From an uncultured Lachnospiraceae bacterium (GTDB taxonomy: Bacteria > Bacillota > Clostridia > Lachnospirales > Lachnospiraceae), in the NCBI GenBank assembly GCA_947630485.1, contig CANRHU010000039.1, forward strand, positions 1 to 32,526: 32,526 nt of DNA, given 5' to 3'. Below are positions 23,267 to 29,255 of the stretch, in pieces. The translations under genes were made by a program, and so were the position numbers. The notes under the pieces are model-generated. The model ran no database searches. It was not told where the DNA came from and was given only the letters and a program-made list of their open reading frames with translations. Each line of letters begins with the position of its first letter. The stretch's first letter is position 1.

Positions 23267-23353
23267 ATGGTTACATATGCGGATTTATTTGCGTTTGTGA
23301 TTATGCTTTGCGCCGTTGTAACTCTTGTTATATATGCAACACGCAAAAAGTAG
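23267..23353 (+). CDS. Type I toxin, short holin-like membrane peptide
   Basis: A 28-residue peptide starting MVTYADLFAF, with one hydrophobic segment (about residues 7-23) and a basic end ATRKK. Start MVTY, length, single membrane span and Lys-rich tail match the 'putative holin-like toxin' peptides of Firmicutes type I toxin-antitoxin systems (TxpA/BsrG-like). AAGGGGG lies eight bases before the ATG. The stop codon lies inside the terminator stem, and a convergent antisense RNA overlaps the 3' end, the arrangement of txpA/ratA. It probably damages the membrane if overproduced. It has no hydrophilic enzyme features and is too short for ordinary gene callers. Confidence 0.82.
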   Translation: MVTYADLFAFVIMLCAVVTLVIYATRKK

Positions 23354-23440
23354 CGCCCTTGTCTTGGTAGGATAGACGCTACTTTTATAGTACTTATCTT
23401 GCCGGCGGCTAGGCGGATTCTAGCTTTCGGCTCTCTTGTT
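23341..23440 (-). ncRNA. Antisense RNA antitoxin (predicted)
   Basis: Predicted from a strong reverse promoter (start near 23440) to the shared terminator (end near 23341), about 100 bases. It would overlap roughly the last 50 bases of the toxin mRNA, as in txpA/ratA-type systems. Its 5' part mirrors the toxin leader: GAGAGCCGAAAG and TAGCCGCCGG correspond to GGGAGCCGAAGG and CAGCCGCCGG on the sense side (about 23211-23242). Confidence 0.7.
23346..23386. terminator. Bidirectional terminator shared by toxin mRNA and antisense RNA
   Basis: AAAAGTAGCG (23346-23355) pairs perfectly with CGCTACTTTT (23377-23386). The top strand ends in TTTTATAG and the bottom strand in TTTTTGCG, so it can terminate both transcripts. 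The toxin stop codon (TAG, 23351-23353) is in the left arm. Confidence 0.85.
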
Positions 23441-23446
23441 AAGTAT

Positions 23447-23475
23447 ATTATATGCCATATCCAAAATATTTGCAA
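23447..23475 (-). promoter_or_regulatory. Antisense RNA promoter
   Basis: Reverse strand TTGCAA (23475-23470), 17 bases, TATAAT (23452-23447). The -10 is perfect consensus. Confidence 0.82.
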
Positions 23476-23476
23476 T

Positions 23477-23596
23477 ATGTTTTTGAAAAGTAAAGGAGAT
23501 ATCATCACAGTATCCGCGCTTATCATGGGAATCGGTCTGTTCGGAAGCCGTATCTGCGGGGTGCTCAGAGCGGTTCAGGATGAGAGGAAGAATTGA
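23477..23596 (+). CDS. Possible 39-residue hydrophobic peptide
   Basis: An open frame from ATG 23477 to the TGA at 23594-23596 encodes MFLKSKGDII followed by a hydrophobic stretch (VSALIMGIGLFG) and a charged tail ending QDERKN. I do not recognise it. AAAGGAG at 23492-23498 lies inside the frame and no ATG, GTG or TTG is well placed after it, so initiation is uncertain. The start lies in the reverse-strand antisense promoter. It may be a decayed second toxin or chance. Confidence 0.25.
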   Translation: MFLKSKGDIITVSALIMGIGLFGSRICGVLRAVQDERKN

Positions 23597-23598
23597 GG

Positions 23599-24299
23599 AT
23601 GGAAAAGAGTATGGATCAAAAACCGATCACCAAAGAACGGTTCGGGAACGTCTATTTTATCAATGGAAACGCCTATGCCGGGAAGTCGACGATGGTCAAA
23701 CTGCTGGCGGAAAAATACGACGGGATCGCATGTGAAGAAAACTATCACAACCGTCTGCTGCCCAAACTGAACAAGGAAGAATTTCCCGGACTGACCTACA
23801 CCAGAGACCTGGAGGACTGGCATGATTTCATTCGGAGAACCCCGGATGAATACGAGGCGTGGATCCGGCGCACCAGCAGGGATGCGAGATTCTGGAGCTT
23901 GGGATTCTGAAAGAACTGCGGACGCGGGAAAAGCCGGTTTTCGTGGATACGAATATTTCAATCGAGACGCTGAAAACGGTCGCGAAGCGCGGTCATGTTC
24001 TGATCATGCTTGCGGATCCGGAGGTTTCGGTGCGGCGCTTTTTCGAAAGACCGGACAGGGAAAAACAGTTTCTGTATCAGCTGATCATGGAAGAGCCGGA
24101 CCCGGAATACGCGCTTGAAAATTTCCGACATTGCCTGATGCGGATCAATACGCGGGAGAATTACGACCGCTTCCTGAATTCCGGGTTTTCCGTGATTCTC
24201 CGGGATGAGAGCCGGAGCATCGAGGAGACGCTGGCCCTGGCGGAGAAAGCATTCGGATTTCCATGCAAACGGAGCGCCAGTGACGCCCTGTTTGTATAA
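23599..24299 (+). pseudogene. P-loop kinase/ATPase-like protein, frameshifted
   Basis: Two overlapping frames make one protein of about 233 residues. Frame one (23599 to 23910) carries VYFINGNAYAGKST, a Walker A motif, then an Asp/Glu-rich segment ending DEYEAWIRRTSR. Frame two continues CEILELGILKEL, VFVDTNISIETL and on to the stop at 24299. The junction near 23880 needs one extra base (AGG GAN TGC GAG would restore it), so one base appears lost. No slippery heptamer is present, which argues against programmed frameshifting. The intact family looks like small shikimate/cytidylate-kinase-like P-loop proteins; no substrate is inferred. The last ~13 codons and the stop lie in repeat copy C. GAGG before 23599 is a weak ribosome site; ATG 23611 is an alternative. 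Confidence 0.7.
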
Positions 24300-24338
24300 T
24301 ACAAAGAAAGCGTCACTGGCGCTTTCTTCGCATGGAAA
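24258..24338. repeat. Conserved-loop hairpin repeat, copy C (complete inverted pair)
   Basis: An 81-bp element with outer ends TTTCCATGC / GCATGGAAA and a centre TTTGTAT-A-ATACAAA. Each half is a hairpin: 24267-24293 (AAACGG, one mismatch, GCG, loop CCAGTGA) and 24304-24328 (AAGAAAGCG perfectly paired, loop TCACTGG). It covers the last codons and stop of the frameshifted P-loop gene. A small CCGCGC-TCA-GCGCGG hairpin follows at 24348-24362 before the next gene. Confidence 0.88.
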
Positions 24339-24379
24339 AATAATCCGCCGCGCTCAGCGCGGCAGAATGGAGAAGAAAA

Positions 24380-25315
24380 ATGATAAAGACAGTTGTGTCT
24401 GTAGGACTACCGGTGGACGAGCGGCTGCAGATCCGCAAATCCACCATCGCCCCGAAGAACGTGACCGGCAGCGAGAAGCGAATCTGCATTGTCACGGGCA
24501 CGCACGGCGACGAGTTAGAGGGGCAGTATGTGTGTTACGAACTGATTCACAGGCTGAACAGCCAGATGGAACACCTGAAAGGGATTGTGGACGTGTATCC
24601 GGCGCTGAATCCCTTGGGGATCGATTCCATCACACGCGGCATCCCGGCCTTTGATCTGGATATGAACCGGATCTTCCCGGGAAGCGAGGACGGCCAGGTG
24701 CAGGAACAGATCACGAACCGGATCGTAAAGGATCTAAGCGGCGCGGATCTCTGCATCGATATCCATGCCAGCAACATTTTTCTGCGGGAGATTCCGCAGG
24801 TGCGCGTCAGCGAGATGACGGCGGAAAACCTGCTGCCTTACGCGAAGCGTCTGAATGTGGATTACGTGTGGATCCACGCGGCGGCGACGGTGCTGGAGTC
24901 CACGCTGGCCCACACAATGAACATGGCCGGCGTCCCCACGCTGGTGGTGGAAATGGGCGTGGGTATGCGCATCACGCTGGATTACGGCAATCAGCTTCTG
25001 GACGGCATTTTCTGCCTGATGAAGGATCTGGGAATCTGGGACGGGCCGGTGATCACGCCGAAGGAGCCGATCATTTCCTCGGACGGGCAGGTCGGATTTA
25101 TCAACGCCAACCGTCCGGGCATTTTCATCCCGAAGGTGGAGCACTGGATGCATATTAAGAAGGGCGAAGTCATCGGCGAGATCTTAAATCCGCTGGAGGG
25201 CAAGGTGGAAGAGACGCTGTACGCGCCGTTTGACGGCATGGTCTTTACGCTGCGGGAGTATCCGATTGTCAACAGCGGCTCCCTGATCGCCAGAGTTCTG
25301 GGAGGTGAGTTCTGA
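24380..25315 (+). CDS. Succinylglutamate desuccinylase/aspartoacylase-family (M14) enzyme
   Basis: A 311-residue zinc hydrolase of the AstE/AspA branch of M14. Visible active-site elements: GTHGDE with zinc ligands His42 and Glu45, DMNRIFPG (94-101) for substrate carboxylate binding, DIHAS with the third zinc ligand His129, and VVEMG with the catalytic Glu191. The C-terminal ~80 residues (from NRPGIFIPKVEHW) form the small beta-barrel domain typical of this group. Such enzymes remove acyl groups from amino acids or small peptides; the substrate here is unknown. TGGAGAAG precedes the ATG. The stop overlaps the next start (TGATG), so it is coupled to a paralogue. Confidence 0.9.
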   Translation: MIKTVVSVGLPVDERLQIRKSTIAPKNVTGSEKRICIVTGTHGDELEGQYVCYELIHRLNSQMEHLKGIVDVYPALNPLGIDSITRGIPAFDLDMNRIFPGSEDGQVQEQITNRIVKDLSGADLCIDIHASNIFLREIPQVRVSEMTAENLLPYAKRLNVDYVWIHAAATVLESTLAHTMNMAGVPTLVVEMGVGMRITLDYGNQLLDGIFCLMKDLGIWDGPVITPKEPIISSDGQVGFINANRPGIFIPKVEHWMHIKKGEVIGEILNPLEGKVEETLYAPFDGMVFTLREYPIVNSGSLIARVLGGEF

Positions 25316-26250
25316 TGAGAAAAGAATTGATTTTCCGTATGGAAAATACATACCGGGACGCATTGAATATTTTCGGATATCATTTCGGCATCGGGGAGAA
25401 ATCCACCTGCATCGTGGGTGCGCTACGCGGAAATGAGGTTCAGCAGATGTACATCTGCAGCCAGCTGGTGCGGGCCCTGCGGGACCTGGAAAAGCACGGC
25501 AATCTGGTCGCGAACAACGAGATTCTGGTGATTCCGTCGGTAAACCATTCCGCGATGAACATCGGCAAGCGCTTCTGGCCCGTGGACAATACGGACATTA
25601 ACCGGATGTTCCCCGGCTACGACCAGGGCGAGACGACCCAGCGGATCGCCGCGGGGCTTTTTGACGTGGTGCAGCAGTATAACTACGGCATTCAGTTTGC
25701 CAGCTTCTATATGCGCGGCAATTTCGTGCCCCACGTGCGGATGATGGAGACCGGCTACGAGAACGCCAGCCTGGCCAATCTGTTCGGCCTTCCCTATGTG
25801 GTGCTGCGCAAGCCCAGACCGGTGGACACGCTGACGTTAAATTATAACTGGCAGATCTGGAACACCAACGCGTTTTCCGTCTATACCAACGCGACGGATC
25901 AGATCGACGAGGCGTCGGCCCGCCAGGCGGTGGCGGCGGTGCTGCGTTTCCTGACCCGGATGGGCGTGATCCGCTATAACAGCCATGCGGGCTTCATCGC
26001 TACCACGATCCATGAGGAGGAGCTGATGAACGTGCGCAGCAACGAGGCCGGTATCTTCCGCCGCAGGGTGGAACCGGGCGAGGAGGTTCATATGGGGGAG
26101 ATCATGGCGGAGATTATCGATCCCTGCGAGGGCGAAATTCTGAGCAGTATCGCGGCGCCGACAGACGGAATCGTCTTTTTCGCCCACTCGCAGCCGTTAG
26201 TGATGGAGAACGCGGTGCTGTTTAGGATCATACGGAGACTGCATGAGTAG
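25315..26250 (+). CDS. M14 AstE/AspA-like paralogue lacking zinc ligands (predicted pseudoenzyme)
   Basis: A 311-residue paralogue of the upstream gene with the same fold order: IVGALRGNE aligns with the metal motif, DINRMFPG (94-101) is kept, and the C-terminal beta-barrel begins NEAGIFRRRVEPGEEVHMG. The catalytic residues are not kept. The first zinc His is Arg38 (Glu41 remains), the DIH block reads GIQFAS so the second His is Gln127, and the VVEMG block reads SVYTNA, losing the catalytic Glu. It is therefore probably inactive as a zinc hydrolase and may act as a partner subunit. The equal length and coupled start (TGATG) support a heteromeric pair. No frameshift or stop suggests decay. Confidence 0.85.
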   Translation: MRKELIFRMENTYRDALNIFGYHFGIGEKSTCIVGALRGNEVQQMYICSQLVRALRDLEKHGNLVANNEILVIPSVNHSAMNIGKRFWPVDNTDINRMFPGYDQGETTQRIAAGLFDVVQQYNYGIQFASFYMRGNFVPHVRMMETGYENASLANLFGLPYVVLRKPRPVDTLTLNYNWQIWNTNAFSVYTNATDQIDEASARQAVAAVLRFLTRMGVIRYNSHAGFIATTIHEEELMNVRSNEAGIFRRRVEPGEEVHMGEIMAEIIDPCEGEILSSIAAPTDGIVFFAHSQPLVMENAVLFRIIRRLHE

Positions 26251-26305
26251 GCAAAGGCGCGCAGGCCGTTAGAATCATATCCGGCGGAAGGAGCAGAGGA
26301 TCGAT

Positions 26306-27544
26306 ATGAAAAGGAAAATTTTAATTTTGTGCCTGGCGGGAGCCATGGTATCGATGAATATGGGCTGCGGTATCGGCAGTGCGACGGCGGCAGAAAATGC
26401 GCGTCAGAAAGAAAAAGGGACGGACATCCGTATAGAGAAACGCACGCCGGCTGCGGGAACGGACACATCGGCCGTCGATTTTGTGCGGAAGCTGAAAGTC
26501 GGCTGGAATCTGGGCAATACGTTTGATGCCGGCAGCGATCAGAATATGCAGGATGAAATGGCTTTTGAGTCTCTGTGGTGCGGGATCAGGACGACAAAGG
26601 AGATGATCGACGCCGTCAAGGCCGCCGGCTTTGAGACGCTCCGCATTCCGGTGTCCTGGCATAACCATGTGTCGGACGACGGAAGCTATACCATCAGCGC
26701 GGCCTGGCTCGACCGCGTACAGGAGGTGGTGGATTACGCGATGGATGACGGGATGTATGTAATCCTCAATATCCATCATGACAATTCCACCGGGTATCTC
26801 TATCCGTCGCAGGAGTACGCGGAGCAGTCCAAAGCGTATATCAGGTCGGTCTGGACGCAGCTGGCGCGTCGGTTTGCGGATTATGACGAACATCTGATCA
26901 TGGAGTCGATGAATGAGCCGCGGCTGGTGGGAACCGGTTATGAGTGGTGGCTGGATCTGAATAAGAAAGAGTGCGTGGAAGCGGTTAAGCTTATCAACGA
27001 ATATAATCAGCTTTTTGTGGATACGGTGCGCGCCGCAGGTTCCCATAACGCGGACCGCTACCTTCTGGTGCCGGGATACGACGCGTCCCTGCAGGGAGCT
27101 TCCAACGAGTATTTTGAACTTCCGAAGGATGCGGAAGGAAATGAAAACCGGATTCTGGTGGAGGTCCACGCCTATACGCCCTACGATTTCGCGTTGCAGC
27201 CGCCGGATGAAAAGGGCAGCACGGCCAAGTGGAGCATGGACAGCCGGGCGAGCACATCCGAGATCGATTCGCTGATGGACACGTTGTTTGAAAAATATGT
27301 GAAGAACGGCACCGGCGTCGTCATCGATGAATTCGGCGCAAGGGACAAAGGCGGCAATACGCAGGCAAGGGTTGATTTTGCGGCTTATTATCTGGCCGCG
27401 GCCCGGGCGCGGCAGATCAGCTGCTGCTGGTGGGATAACAACGCATTTGCGGGAAGCGGCGAGAACTTCGGAATTTTCCGCAGAAGCGACTGTACGTTTG
27501 CGTATCCGGAGATCGTCGAAGCGATGATGAAGTACGGCGAGTGA
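26306..27544 (+). CDS. Glycoside hydrolase family 5 lipoprotein (endoglucanase-like)
   Basis: A 412-residue secreted enzyme. A signal peptide ends at a degenerate lipobox (NMGC, Cys21), so it is probably membrane-anchored. VGWNLGNTFDA (65-75) is the usual opening of bacterial GH5 cellulase-type enzymes, NIHHDN (155-160) follows, the acid/base is Glu204 in SMNEPR and the nucleophile is Glu342 in IDEFG. No carbohydrate-binding or dockerin module is present. It probably cleaves beta-glucan or related plant or food polysaccharides at the cell surface. AAGGAGCAGAGG lies before the ATG. The stop is 50 bases before truA on the same strand. Confidence 0.92.
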   Translation: MKRKILILCLAGAMVSMNMGCGIGSATAAENARQKEKGTDIRIEKRTPAAGTDTSAVDFVRKLKVGWNLGNTFDAGSDQNMQDEMAFESLWCGIRTTKEMIDAVKAAGFETLRIPVSWHNHVSDDGSYTISAAWLDRVQEVVDYAMDDGMYVILNIHHDNSTGYLYPSQEYAEQSKAYIRSVWTQLARRFADYDEHLIMESMNEPRLVGTGYEWWLDLNKKECVEAVKLINEYNQLFVDTVRAAGSHNADRYLLVPGYDASLQGASNEYFELPKDAEGNENRILVEVHAYTPYDFALQPPDEKGSTAKWSMDSRASTSEIDSLMDTLFEKYVKNGTGVVIDEFGARDKGGNTQARVDFAAYYLAAARARQISCCWWDNNAFAGSGENFGIFRRSDCTFAYPEIVEAMMKYGE

Positions 27545-27594
27545 CGTTTTCGGAACAGCGCAGGATATTTCAGGAGAGGAAGTTTGAATTAGCG

Positions 27595-28338
27595 ATGAAC
27601 CAGAACTATAAATTGCTCATTTCCTATGACGGCACCCGGTATCATGGCTGGGAGACGAAACCGGATGCGGAGATGACGGTGGAGGGAAAGATAGAGGCGG
27701 TGCTTGAGAGGATGGCGGGCGCGCCGGTGCATGTGATCGGCGCGGGACGGACGGACGCCGGCGTCCACGCCAGGGCAATGGCGGCGAACGTGCATCTGGA
27801 TGTGGCGATGGATGAGGAAGAAATCCGCAGCCGGCTGAACCGTTACCTGCCGGACGATATTTGCGTGCTGGAGGTGAAAAAGGCTTCGGAGCGCTTCCAC
27901 GCGCGGTACAACTCTGTCGGCAAAACGTATCGGTACAGCTGTTATTACGGCCCTCTCAAGCCTGTGTTCGACCGTAAATATGTCTGTGTGCTCGAACAGG
28001 AGCCGGATATGAAGCGGATGAAAAAGGCGGCGGAATATCTGACGGGAGAGCATGATTTTGCCAGCTTCTGCGGAAATACGAAGATGAAAAAGTCCACCGT
28101 GCGCAGAATCGATTCCATCGAGATCACGAAAAACGGCCCGTACATTTATTTTACCTATCAGGGCGACGGATTTCTGTACCATATGGTTCGGATTCTTACC
28201 GGAACCTTATTGGAAGTCGGTTTTGGCCGGCGCTCGCCGGAGAGCATGACGGCGCTTCTTGAGGCGCGGAACCGTTCGGAAGCCGGTTTCTTGATGCCTG
28301 CCCAGGGCCTGTGCCTCATGGACGTTCGCTATTTTTGA
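27595..28338 (+). CDS. truA: tRNA pseudouridine synthase A
   Basis: A 247-residue enzyme making pseudouridine at positions 38-40 of the tRNA anticodon stem-loop. It starts YKLLISYDGTRYHGW, has the catalytic Asp54 in GAGRTDAGVHA, and KTYRY, DFASFCG and YHMVRILTGTLLEVG further on, all family signatures. Length is normal. The frame is open upstream to a GTG at 27541 overlapping the GH5 stop, but the ATG at 27595 gives the standard N-terminus; the GGAGAGG at 27573-27579 is somewhat far from it. Confidence 0.95.
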   Translation: MNQNYKLLISYDGTRYHGWETKPDAEMTVEGKIEAVLERMAGAPVHVIGAGRTDAGVHARAMAANVHLDVAMDEEEIRSRLNRYLPDDICVLEVKKASERFHARYNSVGKTYRYSCYYGPLKPVFDRKYVCVLEQEPDMKRMKKAAEYLTGEHDFASFCGNTKMKKSTVRRIDSIEITKNGPYIYFTYQGDGFLYHMVRILTGTLLEVGFGRRSPESMTALLEARNRSEAGFLMPAQGLCLMDVRYF

Positions 28339-28351
28339 AGGCGGTGACTGT

Positions 28352-29050
28352 ATGAATATCAAAATAGCGGTCTGCGATGATTCGGACGCGGACAGACAAT
28401 ATATATCAGATATGGTCGGACGTTGGGCCGGAAACGCGGGGCATACCGCGCAGATTGTGGGCTTTTCGTCGGCGGAGCAGTTTCTTTTCGCGTATGCGGA
28501 GAAGAGCGATTACGATATCCTGCTTCTCGACATCGAGATGGGAGAGATGGACGGCGTCACGATGGCCAGAAGGCTGCGCCGGGACAACGACGCGATCCAG
28601 ATCATTTTCATCACCGGCTTTTCCGAATATATTTCCGAGGGCTACGACGTGGCAGCGCTTCACTACCTGATGAAGCCGGTGAAGGAAGAGAAGCTTGACG
28701 GCGTTCTCGACCGGGCGGCGGAGCGGCTTGCGAAGAACGAGAAGGTTCTGACCTTCGAGACCGGCAGCGAGATGATCCGGATCCCGATCTACCAGATCCG
28801 TTACGCCGAGGTGTTCGGCAATTACGTGACGGTCCACGCTGCGGTCGATTTCACCGTGAAAATGACGCTGGGAGAGCTGGAGAAGGAGCTGGACCGCCGT
28901 TTCTTCCGGGCCGGCCGCTCCGTGCTGGTGAATCTGACGCAGATCAGCCGCGTCACCAAAAACGAGATCCGGCTTGGCGACGGCACGGCGATTCCTCTGC
29001 CCAGAGGGGCGTATAACGGCGTGAACCGGGCGATTATCGAATTCGAGTAG
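28352..29050 (+). CDS. LytTR-family response regulator (AgrA/LytR type)
   Basis: A 232-residue two-component regulator. The receiver domain (1-120) has the acidic pair Asp9/Asp10, phosphorylation site Asp60 in LLLDIEMGEMDG, and Lys108 in YLMKPVK. The LytTR DNA-binding domain (about 134-230) shows IPIYQIRYAEVFGNYVTVH and FFRAGRSVLVNL. No sensor kinase is beside it in the window, so the partner is elsewhere. GGCGGTGA precedes the ATG. It starts 13 bases after truA and may be cotranscribed with it. The ABC pair downstream is separated by a terminator. Confidence 0.93.
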   Translation: MNIKIAVCDDSDADRQYISDMVGRWAGNAGHTAQIVGFSSAEQFLFAYAEKSDYDILLLDIEMGEMDGVTMARRLRRDNDAIQIIFITGFSEYISEGYDVAALHYLMKPVKEEKLDGVLDRAAERLAKNEKVLTFETGSEMIRIPIYQIRYAEVFGNYVTVHAAVDFTVKMTLGELEKELDRRFFRAGRSVLVNLTQISRVTKNEIRLGDGTAIPLPRGAYNGVNRAIIEFE

Positions 29051-29067
29051 TGTGCCGTTCATACTTG

Positions 29068-29146
29068 CGGGGCATCGCCGGCGCTCTGCCTTCGTGGAAC
29101 TCTGATTACGTCGGTATGCAGAAAGCGCGCCAATGACACGCTTTCT
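29068..29146. repeat. Conserved-loop hairpin repeat, copy D (two hairpins, one decayed)
   Basis: The second hairpin is clear: AGAAAGCGCG (29120-29129) pairs with CACGCTTTCT (29137-29146) with one mismatch around loop CCAATGA. The first, around 29068-29090, has the loop TCGCCGG (29075-29081) and a poorly paired stem. The TCGGTATGC flank matches copy A. Confidence 0.75.
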
Positions 29147-29175
29147 TACAATTCATCCCCCGATAACGACGATTC

Positions 29176-29205
29176 GTCCCCGAATACACATATTCGGGGA
29201 CTTTT
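29176..29205 (+). terminator. Strong intrinsic terminator before the ABC operon
   Basis: GTCCCCGAATA (29176-29186) pairs perfectly with TATTCGGGGAC (29191-29201) around CACA and is followed by TTTT. It probably ends the truA-response regulator transcript. The ABC gene begins 50 bases later. Confidence 0.85.
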
Positions 29206-29255
29206 GTGGTATGCTGAATCCAGCACAGATTACCGCAGAACAGGAAGTGACTTTT

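Noticed and set aside
23599-24299. Zeta-type toxin or programmed frameshift protein
   Set aside because: Walker A alone does not support zeta toxin, there is no antitoxin gene, and no slippery heptamer or following pseudoknot is visible at the junction.
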